Origin: QNZT01 sp964573205
Lineage (GTDB): Bacteria > Campylobacterota > Campylobacteria > Campylobacterales > QNZT01
Assembly (NCBI GenBank): GCA_964573205.1
Contig: CAZNIT010000031.1
Coordinates: 1-36,379, forward strand
DNA length: 36,379 nt
Direction of reading: 5' to 3'
A program made the translations under genes and the position numbers. The notes beneath the pieces are model-generated. The model worked only from the letters and a program-made list of their open reading frames with translations. It did not search any database and was not told the DNA's origin. Every line of letters begins with the position of its first letter. Position 1 is the first letter of the stretch. Of this stretch, positions 1 through 8,428 are shown piece by piece.

Positions 1-1481
1 ATCGAAGTGTCTAATTTGTTGAAAATATAGAGTTTATCTTTATTGTGTAGTGTAAAATCTGATCGACCCTTTAGAATATCTTGAAGATTAACATTATAAA
101 CCTTGGGTGTCAGATCCTTTGTAACTCTTTTGATCATGGCGTAGTCGAATTGAGTATTTTCCAAAAAGAAGCTATCAAGTTTTCCGCCTTTGATTTGTGA
201 GCGAAGAAAAGCGGAGAGTTTGATTTTGCCGGAACCTATATGCTTTTTACCCTCGTCTATCACGTTTCCGATAACTTCTATATATCTCTCGTCACTTTTA
301 TTCAACTTTCCTACATATACCTCGTCACCGTCTCTTGCGACAAAACTTCTAGCCTGAGAGAGAGTCAGTGTCTTGTACTCGATATTGGAGTGGCGGTTGA
401 ATCTTTTTACATATATTTTTTTACCGCTTGCGGCGGCTTTTAATCCGCCTGCGAGTTTTAAGATCTTCGTAAGTGTTTCTCCGGGCTCAATTTCATAGAT
501 CGCGGCTTTATGAACTTCTCCGTCAACCGATATGAGACCGTAAGCTCTTGGTACATGGATCGTATCGCCCGATTGTAAAACCGTATCGCCGTGATCTAGT
601 CCTTGTACAAGAAGATGATAATAGTCTATAGTATCGATAACCTGTCCGTTTCTAATAACTTTTATCTTTCTAACCGAACCCACATCCGATACTCCTCGTG
701 CTTGCATGAGTATATCTTTTACGCTTGAGACGGAAGTCGTATTGTAAATTCCGGGAGCGTTAACAAAGCCGGTAACCGTAACTTGTGCAGTGGAAAAGGA
801 GTTTAGATCGACGACAACTTGTGAATTTTTATATGAGCTTGATAGATAATTTGTCAAAAGGTCTTTGACTTCTTGAAATTTTTCACCGGCGACATGAACT
901 GGACCCACTTGCGGGATATTTATATTTCCTCTTGCGTCAACTTCGAGTTTATGTTGTATATTCGTAGCGCCGTAAATCCAAAAGGTGATTGTGTCGCCTT
1001 TGTTTATTATATAGTTTGAAGGAGCTACGATTCTGTTTGGATTGATTTGGTTTTTATTTCTAAAAAACTCTTTTGAAAATCTTTGCAGTTTTTTACGGTT
1101 GATGTTTGATTGGTTTGATTTGATCTCCCATAATCTTTGGTTGTTGGGTTTGTATGAGAGCGGTTTAAGTCTTAAAAACTGCTCTTTAACTTCTTTCTCA
1201 TTTTTTAATTTTTTTTTCAATACTTCATTTTCATAGCTTTTTTTCTCTTGCGAATTTGTTTCAATATTATTTTCAATAACAAGAGGTTTTTTGCTCATAT
1301 CTACAGTTTCCGCCGCATTGCTGCTTTGTTGCTGCATAAGCTGTTTTGCTTGTGGGGAGTTTAAAAGCGACGGATTTGCGGCTATGGCAGCTTTTGCCTG
1401 CTGTATTTGCGACGGTGTCAAACCGTATATAGCGGTTATTGCAAGAGCGATTAAAATGACTAATCGAAAATAAAATTTCAT
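1..1481 (-). CDS. Polysaccharide export outer-membrane protein (Poly_export/SLBB, Wza-like), 3' end missing
   Basis: Reading the minus strand from an ATG at 1481 gives an open frame of 493 codons that runs off the left edge of the window. The start MKFYFRLVILIALAITAIYG is a signal peptide. A Gln/Asn/Lys-rich, coiled-coil-prone stretch follows. Then comes a Poly_export domain (around residues 160-235, with NYIINKGDTITFWIYG and GNINIPQVGPVHVAG) and at least two SLBB-type segments (VTVTGFVNAPGIYN; GLISVDGEVHKAAIYEI). Proteins of this family form or gate the outer-membrane channel through which capsule or exopolysaccharide leaves the cell. A weak Shine-Dalgarno (AAAGG, 1494-1498) and a -10 box at 1525-1530 sit upstream. 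Every other open frame in this interval is a shadow of this gene. The family call is secure; the polysaccharide and partner genes lie outside the window. Confidence 0.9.
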   Translation of the reverse strand, partial: MKFYFRLVILIALAITAIYGLTPSQIQQAKAAIAANPSLLNSPQAKQLMQQQSSNAAETVDMSKKPLVIENNIETNSQEKKSYENEVLKKKLKNEKEVKEQFLRLKPLSYKPNNQRLWEIKSNQSNINRKKLQRFSKEFFRNKNQINPNRIVAPSNYIINKGDTITFWIYGATNIQHKLEVDARGNINIPQVGPVHVAGEKFQEVKDLLTNYLSSSYKNSQVVVDLNSFSTAQVTVTGFVNAPGIYNTTSVSSVKDILMQARGVSDVGSVRKIKVIRNGQVIDTIDYYHLLVQGLDHGDTVLQSGDTIHVPRAYGLISVDGEVHKAAIYEIEPGETLTKILKLAGGLKAAASGKKIYVKRFNRHSNIEYKTLTLSQARSFVARDGDEVYVGKLNKSDERYIEVIGNVIDEGKKHIGSGKIKLSAFLRSQIKGGKLDSFFLENTQFDYAMIKRVTKDLTPKVYNVNLQDILKGRSDFTLHNKDKLYIFNKLDTS

Positions 1482-1900
1482 TCTATTAAAATACCTTTCG
1501 AAAAATAGTGGATATATTTAAACTATTTTAGTCTTAGTCCTATTACATGTTTCACAATGTAACATACTACTATTTTTGATTAAGAAATTAACTATAAAAG
1601 TTTTATCAATATAATAACGAAATATTCTTAAATTATTAATTTTCGTTGTTAATTATTTAATTATAAATTATATAAATTAAATATATTTAATTTATGTGTT
1701 TTTTGCTTCAAAATGTGGCGTAAATATTCCGATGAATGAATAATATCTGCTTAAAATTAAATTTATATTAGTATGTTAATATAATTCAAAATTTAATTAT
1801 TTTGTGTTTTCGGCAGAAAATAGTTACAGTTTTTTTCAGTTGTGTCGATATAAAAGATATGCAAAATATGTATTTAAATTCAAAAAGGAGAAATTTTACG
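1482..1900. other. Divergent AT-rich intergenic region (419 bp)
   Basis: This spacer separates the export gene (minus) from the glycine-rich lipoprotein gene (plus). From about 1600 to 1800 it is almost entirely A and T, with many short A/T runs, which would suit bent DNA or nucleoid-protein binding. A TATAAT at 1780-1785 could be a -10 for the plus-strand gene and would give a leader of about 110 nt. I see no ORF with a ribosome binding site and no tRNA or recognisable small RNA in it. Confidence 0.6.
1525..1530 (-). promoter_or_regulatory. Candidate -10 box for the polysaccharide export gene, with nearby inverted repeat
   Basis: On the minus strand the hexamer is TAAAAT, 44 bases before the ATG. 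An inverted repeat, TTACAT-N8-ATGTAA at 1543-1562, covers where the -35 would be and could be an operator. This is pattern evidence only. Confidence 0.45.
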
Positions 1901-3214
1901 ATGAATAAAAGAGTTTTAACAAGTGTAGCGGCGAGTATAGTGGTCATAGGTGCTTTGACACTCAGCGGATGTGGCAGTTCAAAAAGTAGCGGTAGCGGAA
2001 ACGGTGACGGCGGAGGCAATGGCGATGGAAGCGGTGGCGGTGCGACTCCCGATACTTCCGTTAGTATAAAAATCAAAACCGAAAGTGGTACGAAGGAGGT
2101 CGATCCGAGAACAGGCGGTACGGTTGTAATAAATAGAAACAACACCAATAATACAAATACCGTAGCCACAGTCGTTCATAGTGAGTTAAACGAATGTAAA
2201 GATGTCGATACGAGCGGTTCGGGTGTGAAATGTGGTCCAAAAAGCGGTGTAACATATGTTTTTCAGTCCGATTTCGGAAAACTCGGACCTGATGATGATG
2301 ATATAAACACTCCTGACGGAGGAATTTTGTTATACGATGCGTTAACTGAATACGACGGTACGAAATATGAAACTCCTGTCGAAGGAAATCAGGATGAAAA
2401 TAGAATTCAAGAAGTTTATATTCCTGCTAACTATATAGTGCTCGGTGAAGATGATAAAGATAAAAGCGTTGATGAAAAATACGATATGATGAGGGATTAT
2501 CTTGCCAATGTATGTAACATGAAGTGTTTCGCTCAAGAAGATAACGCTTCGATGAGTAACAATCCTTTCTTTGTTAACGGAAAAGATGAAGGAAAATTCG
2601 TAGCTACTTTTGTTATGCACTTTACTAGAGGTACGGGTGAAGATACCCTTATGCAAAAGTTTAATTCAGGAGATAAAACCGATCTTGAATATTTGACCGT
2701 TACATTTGAGCTTGATGTCAAAAAAGAGAGTGCCGATAGTAGAAAACTTAGATTTACTTCGCCTGCCGGATCGGCTGTAGTATTTGGTGCTAGAAAAGCC
2801 GGGGGCGGAGGTATCACGGTAACGACTACAAACGATGTGATCAACTCCGTACTTCATGAGACGCCTGTTGATGAGGATAACGCCTTGACTATAAATATGG
2901 CTAAATATTTCGATAAAATTATAGCTAAAGGCGATAATTTAGGAATATCCGATATGGCAAAAGAGATTTTAGTAGAAAATGCACAACACCCTTGGCCTGT
3001 AAAAATTTACGGTACTCTTCATGAGATCACCGATAGCGGGTATGACAGAAGTTTCGTAAGAAATCCTGCCAAACTAGATGCGTCGCTCTTTGGGCTTGAT
3101 GATCCTGTGAGTGATTATAAAGATGCATTTGATGCCGATCCTAATAAAAAAGGACAAGCTATCAAGTTTAATATCGTTTATCCAGGCGGTGATTATAACA
3201 AACTTGAAGACTAA
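1901..3214 (+). CDS. Lipoprotein of unknown function with Gly/Ser/Asp-rich linker
   Basis: The protein is 437 aa. The ATG at 1901 is chosen because a strong AAGGAG lies at 1885-1890; the frame is open 99 bases further upstream, but that part has no signal-like sequence. The N-terminus is a type II signal peptide ending in the lipobox LSGC (Cys at residue 24). A flexible low-complexity tether of Gly, Ser, Asn and Asp follows. The folded part contains several Cys residues (near NECKD, VKCGP, VCNMKC) that could pair in the periplasm or outside the cell. Three segments read alike (VVHSELNE, SVLHETPV, GTLHEITD), hinting at an internal repeat. I do not recognise the family. It is monocistronic, with a hairpin after its stop. 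It is most likely an outer-membrane-anchored surface or periplasmic protein. Confidence 0.8.
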   Translation: MNKRVLTSVAASIVVIGALTLSGCGSSKSSGSGNGDGGGNGDGSGGGATPDTSVSIKIKTESGTKEVDPRTGGTVVINRNNTNNTNTVATVVHSELNECKDVDTSGSGVKCGPKSGVTYVFQSDFGKLGPDDDDINTPDGGILLYDALTEYDGTKYETPVEGNQDENRIQEVYIPANYIVLGEDDKDKSVDEKYDMMRDYLANVCNMKCFAQEDNASMSNNPFFVNGKDEGKFVATFVMHFTRGTGEDTLMQKFNSGDKTDLEYLTVTFELDVKKESADSRKLRFTSPAGSAVVFGARKAGGGGITVTTTNDVINSVLHETPVDEDNALTINMAKYFDKIIAKGDNLGISDMAKEILVENAQHPWPVKIYGTLHEITDSGYDRSFVRNPAKLDASLFGLDDPVSDYKDAFDADPNKKGQAIKFNIVYPGGDYNKLED

Positions 3215-3226
3215 ATAATAGTTTTT

Positions 3227-3252
3227 ACAAACGAAGCATTTGCTTCGTTTGT
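3227..3252 (+). terminator. Hairpin after the lipoprotein gene
   Basis: Two 12-base arms, ACAAACGAAGCA and TGCTTCGTTTGT, are perfect complements with almost no loop. No T run follows on either strand (a T5 run precedes the hairpin), so it is a terminator-like or 3'-end-stabilising hairpin rather than a textbook intrinsic terminator. Confidence 0.5.
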
Positions 3253-3282
3253 AACCTTCATTTACCGCATATTCAATCACTT

Positions 3283-3288
3283 TATAGT
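3283..3288 (+). promoter_or_regulatory. Candidate -10 box for the ovoA-lyase operon
   Basis: TATAGT lies 32 bases before the ovoA ATG and just past the preceding hairpin. It would give a leader of about 25 nt containing GGAG at 3312-3315. No -35 is evident. Confidence 0.4.
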
Positions 3289-3320
3289 AAATTAAGACAA
3301 TTTCAACATATGGAGTTGTC

Positions 3321-5396
3321 ATGATATCACTTTTTGGAAATGACCCTCAACAAAAAAGAGAAGAACTAAAAACTTACTTCAACGACACTTTCGAACAGTA
3401 TGAAAGACTTTTTTATTATTTAAATTCTGACGAAGCTTACTATTACCGTACCCATAATAAATTAAGACATCCTTTGATTTTTTATTTCGGACATACCGCT
3501 GTTTTTTTTATAAATAAACTTCTTATCGCAAAAGCTATTGATAAAAGAGTGGATTCAAAACTCGAATCTATTTTCGCGGTCGGTGTGGATGAAATGAGTT
3601 GGGATGATCTTGATGAAAAACATTATGAATGGCCGAGCGTAAAACAGACACTGGAGTATAGAAAAAAAATTAAAGATATTGTAAATGATCTTATTGAGAG
3701 TATGGATCTTGCTTTGCCAATCGACTGGCAATCTCCTTTTTGGGCGATTTTGATGGGTATTGAGCATGAGAGAATTCATCTTGAAACATCATCCGTTCTC
3801 ATAAGAGAGCTTCCAATAGAGTTTTTAAAAGAGGGTGCCTGGCAAGTATGTGAAGAAGAGGGTATTAAAATCAAAAATGAACTTTTAAAAGTGCAAGGCG
3901 GCAAAATCTCTATCGGCAAGAAAAGGGACGATGATTATTACGGCTGGGATAATGAATATGGAAGTCATGATGTTGAGATACCGGACTTTTTCGCTTCAAA
4001 ATATTTGGTAACAAACGGTGAATTTCTAGAATTCGTAAATGATGGCGGATATGAAAAGAACAGGTTTTGGGAAGAAGAGGGGTTAGCGTGGAAAAAATTT
4101 GCAAAAGTAAAATATCCGCACTTTTGGGAAAAAGAACAAAACGGATATCGGCTTAGATTTATAAACAAAACGCTCCCTCTTCTTTTAAACCATCCTGTTG
4201 AAGTAAACTATCATGAAGCAAAAGCATACTGTAACTGGCTTAGTGAAAAAAAAGGAGAAGAGTTAAGGCTTCCGACGGAAGATGAGTGGTATGCATTAGC
4301 TAAACATTGTAATATTCCCCGGATTTACGACGATACGAAAGCAAACATCAACTTGGCTCATTTTATCTCCTCAACTCCGGTAAATATGTTCAAGCACGGT
4401 GATTTTTTCGATGTGGTCGGAAATGTTTGGCAGTGGACTCAAACTCCCATATATCCTTTTGACGGATTTGAGGTTCATCCATGGTATGATGATTTTACAA
4501 CACCCACATTTGACTCCAAACATAATCTCATAAAAGGCGGATCGTTTATCTCGACCGCAAACGAGATTCTTCTTAGTAGTAGATACGCTTTTAGGAGACA
4601 TTTTTATCAACATGCAGGTTTTAGGTATGTTAAAAGTTCTTATAAAGAGAGTATAGCTTCCAATAATTACGAAAACGATACGCAAATTTCTCAATATCTT
4701 GAATTCGGCTGGGGTGATGACTATTTTAATATAAAAAATTATCCCGCAACTTGTGCGAAAATCTGTTTTGGGCATTTAAAACGCGGTCAAAGGAAAAGAG
4801 CTTTAGATATAGGCTGTGCCACCGGAAGAAGCACTTTCGAACTTGCCAGAAAATTTGACGAAGTTACGGGGGTCGATTTTTCCGCAAGATTTATCTCTCT
4901 TGGAACAAAACTTTCGCAGGATAAGAGAGTGAGATATAAAATAGTCACGGAAGGAGAGTTGTTTGAGTACAAGGAGATCGATATAAAAAATTACGGTTTT
5001 CAAAACGAAGCGAAAAAGGTAAAGTTTTGGCAAGGCGATGCTTGTAATTTAAAACCTGTTTTTAGTGGGTATGATTTGATTTTTGCCGGAAATTTACTGG
5101 ATCGTCTTTATAATCCGGTCGGTTTTTTAAAGGATGTGGATAAAAGACTAAATCATGACGGTTTATTGGTGCTCTCGTCTCCTTATAGTTGGAGTGAAGA
5201 GTTTACTCCTAGAGACAAATGGATAGGCGGATTTAAAAAAGACGGTGAAAACTATACCACTATCGAGGGATTGAAAGATATTTTGAACGATCGCTTCGAA
5301 CTTATCGATACTAGAGATATAGAATTTGTAATAAGAGAGAGCGGTAGAAAATTTCAACATAGCGTTGCACAAATGAGTATTTGGCGTCTTAGATGA
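3321..5396 (+). CDS. ovoA: OvoA-like 5-histidylcysteine sulfoxide synthase with C-terminal methyltransferase
   Basis: The protein is 691 aa with three parts: an N-terminal DinB-like helical domain (about 10-170), an FGE-sulfatase-type catalytic domain (about 190-440) and a C-terminal SAM-dependent methyltransferase (about 455-690). The non-haem iron ligands expected for EgtB/OvoA enzymes are present: His58 in YFGHTA, then His149 and His153 in GIEHERIHLE (HxxxHxE). Methyltransferase motif I is ALDIGCATGRS at 494-504, with an acidic residue in VTGVDFS after it. The fused methyltransferase separates OvoA from EgtB. Known OvoA joins cysteine to C5 of histidine as a sulfoxide using O2, and its methyltransferase domain N-methylates 5-thiohistidine to ovothiol A. 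The next gene, overlapping by 4 nt, is a PLP lyase, the missing middle step. ATG 3321 has GGAG six bases upstream. It acts in the cytoplasm. Confidence 0.88.
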   Translation: MISLFGNDPQQKREELKTYFNDTFEQYERLFYYLNSDEAYYYRTHNKLRHPLIFYFGHTAVFFINKLLIAKAIDKRVDSKLESIFAVGVDEMSWDDLDEKHYEWPSVKQTLEYRKKIKDIVNDLIESMDLALPIDWQSPFWAILMGIEHERIHLETSSVLIRELPIEFLKEGAWQVCEEEGIKIKNELLKVQGGKISIGKKRDDDYYGWDNEYGSHDVEIPDFFASKYLVTNGEFLEFVNDGGYEKNRFWEEEGLAWKKFAKVKYPHFWEKEQNGYRLRFINKTLPLLLNHPVEVNYHEAKAYCNWLSEKKGEELRLPTEDEWYALAKHCNIPRIYDDTKANINLAHFISSTPVNMFKHGDFFDVVGNVWQWTQTPIYPFDGFEVHPWYDDFTTPTFDSKHNLIKGGSFISTANEILLSSRYAFRRHFYQHAGFRYVKSSYKESIASNNYENDTQISQYLEFGWGDDYFNIKNYPATCAKICFGHLKRGQRKRALDIGCATGRSTFELARKFDEVTGVDFSARFISLGTKLSQDKRVRYKIVTEGELFEYKEIDIKNYGFQNEAKKVKFWQGDACNLKPVFSGYDLIFAGNLLDRLYNPVGFLKDVDKRLNHDGLLVLSSPYSWSEEFTPRDKWIGGFKKDGENYTTIEGLKDILNDRFELIDTRDIEFVIRESGRKFQHSVAQMSIWRLR

Positions 5397-6574
5397 GATT
5401 CGATAAAATAATTTCAAGAGAGGGTAGCTTTAGCGAAAAGTACGATTTAAGAGAGGAGAAGTTCAAGAAGAGCGATGTTATTCCTCTTTGGGTGGCGGAT
5501 ATGGATTTTCCTGTCAGCGATGCGATACAAAAGGCTTTGAGGGATCGTCTGGAACATCCGATTTACGGATATACTCTTTATAGCGACGCCTATTTCGATT
5601 CGATACGAAACTGGATGAAAAAATCGCATAACTTCGATGTAGATAGAGAGTGGATCGTTCCTATTTGTTCAATAGTTACGGCTCTTAATCTTTCTGTTTT
5701 GGCTTTTACGAAAGAAAAAGACAAAGTATTGATTCAGCCGCCCGTCTATCCTCCTTTTTTTAGTGCGGTAAAAAGAGAGAAACGAACCCTTTTAGTGAAC
5801 GAACTTATACTTAGCAACGGAAGATATGAGATAGATTTTGAGGATTTTGAAAAGAGAGCTAAAGAGGCGAAGCTTTTTTTATTTTGTTCTCCTCAAAATC
5901 CTACCGGTAGAGTGTGGCAAAGGGAGGAGCTTGAAAGAGTAGCTTCAATTTGTAAAAAAAACGGTATTATTATAATAAGCGACGAAGTTCATGCCGATTT
6001 GACGTACGAGAATAATTTTCATATACCTATAGCTACCGTTAAAGATGCCGCAGATATAACCGTAACTCTCAATGCTCCATCGAAAAGTTTCAATATCGCC
6101 GGTATCGTTAGAGCTTATGCCGTCATTAAAAACGATTCGCTTAGAAGAAAGTTTTTTGAAATTTTTAAACGATTAAATCTTTCGGAGGCCTCTTTGATTT
6201 CACAAAGTGCGACGATAGCCGCATATAACGATAGCGATATTTGGTTGAAGCGGCTAAAAGAGTATCTAAAAACCAATCTTGATTATCTGCATGAAAGATT
6301 TAAATCTATGAAAAAAATCAAGCCTTTAAAAACGGAGTCCACATTTTTACTTTGGCTTGATTGTCGTGATCTTGGAATGGATCCTAAAGAGCTTCATAAC
6401 TGGTTCATAAACGAAGCGAATTTGGGTTTAAATCCCGGTTTTTCCTTTTCATCTTCATGCGGGGGATTTATGAGGCTCAATTTCGCCGTTCCTAAAATTG
6501 TCTTGGAAGAGGCGATGAACAATCTTCATAAAGCTTATAAAGAACTATTATTGGATACAAATAATTTACTTTAA
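5393..6574 (+). CDS. MalY/PatB-type PLP beta-lyase, probable OvoB sulfoxide lyase
   Basis: This 393-aa fold-type I PLP enzyme resembles the MalY/PatB C-S lyases. Visible marks are PLWVADMDFP near the N-terminus, SPQNPTGRVW (166-175), ISDEVHADLTY with Asp197 for the pyridine nitrogen, and the Schiff-base Lys231 in NAPSKSFNIAG. Its ATG lies inside the TGA of ovoA (ATGA), so the two are translationally coupled. By context it most likely cleaves the cysteine part of 5-histidylcysteine sulfoxide to leave 5-thiohistidine, the role described for OvoB elsewhere. Sequence alone cannot exclude an ordinary cystathionine beta-lyase or an aminotransferase. No terminator is seen after it; the next gene has its own promoter-like box. 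Confidence 0.85.
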   Translation: MRFDKIISREGSFSEKYDLREEKFKKSDVIPLWVADMDFPVSDAIQKALRDRLEHPIYGYTLYSDAYFDSIRNWMKKSHNFDVDREWIVPICSIVTALNLSVLAFTKEKDKVLIQPPVYPPFFSAVKREKRTLLVNELILSNGRYEIDFEDFEKRAKEAKLFLFCSPQNPTGRVWQREELERVASICKKNGIIIISDEVHADLTYENNFHIPIATVKDAADITVTLNAPSKSFNIAGIVRAYAVIKNDSLRRKFFEIFKRLNLSEASLISQSATIAAYNDSDIWLKRLKEYLKTNLDYLHERFKSMKKIKPLKTESTFLLWLDCRDLGMDPKELHNWFINEANLGLNPGFSFSSSCGGFMRLNFAVPKIVLEEAMNNLHKAYKELLLDTNNLL

Positions 6575-6586
6575 ATTCTAACTTGA

Positions 6587-6592
6587 TAAAAT
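6587..6592 (+). promoter_or_regulatory. Candidate -10 box for the OmpA-family gene
   Basis: TTGATAAAAT ends 33 bases before the ATG at 6626. The gnTAAAAT form is typical of Campylobacterota sigma-70 promoters, and the same GATAAAATA recurs before fabI and gyrA. Confidence 0.5.
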
Positions 6593-6625
6593 AAGTAATA
6601 ATTTTACTACCTCAAGGAATTTCTT

Positions 6626-7777
6626 ATGAAAAAATCCGTACTTCTTGCATCGATGCTGTTTTTTACGGTAGCTCCTCTTGGTGCGCTGGAAAATATGTTT
6701 TTTACATTCAAGTACGGTTTAAGTGATTTTGAAGACTCTTTTGCGTTGAACAAACATACGTTCGGATTCGATATTACCGCCGATACCGGTGACAATTTAA
6801 AACCTAAATTCGATTTTTCATATGTAAATGTATCGGAAAAAGACGGGGGTGTCGATTTTTTAATGCAGTTTTCGGCGAATGTTTTATATGAAGCGACGGA
6901 TATTTACTATAGTTCGCTCATCCCCTACGCTTACGGCGGTATAGGATACGAATATGTCAACAATGAGAGGGAGGGATTTAATAGCGCTCCGTATCTTCAG
7001 CTCGCAGCAGGGCTGGAGTTTCCTTTTTTCGGATATAATAACGACGATTTCAAGCTTGTAGCAGAGGGACGATGGATGCAGTTAATCAGTAGTGAAGGAG
7101 GACAAGATAGTGAAGCCGCTCTTTTTCTGGGCTTTCGAATAAGTACGGGAGGATTCGGATATAAAGCGGAGGATGATTACGAGATGTACGATTATGATGC
7201 TTCACCGGAATATGCGGAGCTTGAGGGCGAGAGAGCGCCCGAACTCTCTTTTGATAAAAGTGTTAAAAAGCGTCGATTTTTTTCCGATACCGACGGAGAC
7301 GGTGTAAGAGACGAAATAGATAGATGTGCCGATACTCCAAGAGGAACGGCGGTTGACGCAATAGGGTGTCCTATCGCCAAACCCGTAGGATATCGACTAA
7401 AAAAATTGAAAACTAAAAAGATAACGTTTAAACCTCTGCCTAGGGAGAGTGAAACCGTCGAAGTTATGTTTGAACCCAATTCCGCAAATATCACCATCGA
7501 TAGCAAAGTGAAAATAAGGCAAATCGTCGAAAGATTAAATTCAAGAGGGTACCGGCATGTGACCGTTGAAGGATACACCGACAACTCCGGAACTCATGCC
7601 CAAAATATCGCACTTTCGAGAAAAAGAGCGAATGCGGTGAAAGATCTGATGATTCTTTACGGCATAGATTCTTCTAAAATCACGGCTGTGGGCAAAGGCG
7701 AATTAAATCCGATCGCCGATAACGATACGCCTGAGGGAAGAGCGAAAAACAGGCGTATCGAAATAGTGATGGAGTAG
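6626..7777 (+). CDS. OmpA-family outer-membrane protein with TSP3-like calcium repeat
   Basis: The protein is 383 aa. A signal peptide (MKKSVLLASMLFFTVAPLGA) is followed by an N-terminal region of about 150 residues rich in alternating aromatic and polar residues, consistent with an 8-strand beta-barrel. An Asp/Glu-rich stretch leads into a thrombospondin-3-like motif (DTDGDGVRDEIDRC and the GCP that closes it, about 222-250). The C-terminal OmpA domain (about 277-383) contains EGYTDNSG, ALSRKRA and NRRIEI, the residues that bind diaminopimelate of peptidoglycan. It therefore anchors the outer membrane to the cell wall, with a calcium-stiffened linker. AAGGA at 6614-6618 supports the ATG. It converges on the next gene with only 3 bases between the stops. 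Confidence 0.9.
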   Translation: MKKSVLLASMLFFTVAPLGALENMFFTFKYGLSDFEDSFALNKHTFGFDITADTGDNLKPKFDFSYVNVSEKDGGVDFLMQFSANVLYEATDIYYSSLIPYAYGGIGYEYVNNEREGFNSAPYLQLAAGLEFPFFGYNNDDFKLVAEGRWMQLISSEGGQDSEAALFLGFRISTGGFGYKAEDDYEMYDYDASPEYAELEGERAPELSFDKSVKKRRFFSDTDGDGVRDEIDRCADTPRGTAVDAIGCPIAKPVGYRLKKLKTKKITFKPLPRESETVEVMFEPNSANITIDSKVKIRQIVERLNSRGYRHVTVEGYTDNSGTHAQNIALSRKRANAVKDLMILYGIDSSKITAVGKGELNPIADNDTPEGRAKNRRIEIVME

Positions 7778-7780
7778 GCG

Positions 7781-8182
7781 TTAGTTGCCTAAATTTAGAT
7801 CTCTTCTGGCGTTGCTGATTGCCAGTACGAAGCCGACCATAACATCCAAAAGCTGTGCCTCCGTAAGGAGCAAATAGGGTGCGGAGGGTACTTTTGCGCT
7901 TTGGGCATACTCAAAGACCGCATACATAATCAATCCTACTACGAACGCGAATGACATAAAAAAATCGAGCCAGGAACCGGAACCTTTCGGTGCCAGCATA
8001 GTAGCCTTTACAAGTTCCCATGAGAGAGTCATAAGGAGAAGACCGCCTATAAGAGCCAAAAATTTATAGTCGCCGCATTTGTTCGTAGAATCGAAAAATT
8101 GATTTAAGAATCCTCTTTCATGAAGCAGGATCAACAACAAAGCCAGTACGTTCAGAGGTATTAGATTTAAAAGCAGTTTCAA
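7781..8182 (-). CDS. Small integral membrane protein of unknown function
   Basis: The protein is 133 aa and very hydrophobic, with about four membrane segments (about 5-20, 42-60, 73-91 and 107-125). The start is a TTG at 8182, supported by CAGGAG six bases upstream; the first internal ATG (residue 52) would remove the first membrane segment and part of the second. I do not recognise a family. It is alone on the minus strand, convergent with the OmpA gene and divergent from the thioredoxin operon. A short inverted repeat (TAGGC...GCCTA, 7775-7791) spans both convergent stop codons. Confidence 0.7.
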   Translation of the reverse strand: MKLLLNLIPLNVLALLLILLHERGFLNQFFDSTNKCGDYKFLALIGGLLLMTLSWELVKATMLAPKGSGSWLDFFMSFAFVVGLIMYAVFEYAQSAKVPSAPYLLLTEAQLLDVMVGFVLAISNARRDLNLGN

Positions 8183-8374
8183 AATAGTCTCCTGTTTTTA
8201 CTGATGAGAGTTATTATGTTTTCATCAAGCCAAAGTCTGGGATATGGCTGTTTTTTCGGTCAATTTTATCATGATTTTATAAAAGTATTTGATTTAAACC
8301 GTTCATCTTGTTAAATTTATTGACTTTATTTTATAAACCATATAACCATTAACTTTAAAATAAGATTAAAATTG

Positions 8375-8380
8375 TATAAT
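8375..8380 (+). promoter_or_regulatory. Candidate -10 box for the trxA operon
   Basis: TATAAT preceded directly by TTG lies 49 bases before the trxA ATG, at the end of an AT-rich 246-bp divergent spacer (8183-8428) in which I see no gene. The predicted leader is about 42 nt. Confidence 0.45.
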
Positions 8381-8428
8381 TTACACCTATTAATCTATAT
8401 TAATACAAAAAAATAAGCAGGAGAAAAT

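Noticed and set aside
240..1473. Three plus-strand ORFs of 60-67 codons.
   Set aside because: They lie opposite the polysaccharide-export gene, have no ribosome binding sites and read as low-complexity shadows.
1786..2169. Minus-strand 127-codon ORF rich in Pro, Leu and Thr.
   Set aside because: It is the complement of the Gly/Ser/Asp tether of the lipoprotein gene, with no start signals of its own.
8226..8262. Weak hairpin with a T6 run between the divergent genes.
   Set aside because: Stem is only 5 bp with a 12-base loop and there is no plus-strand transcript upstream for it to terminate.
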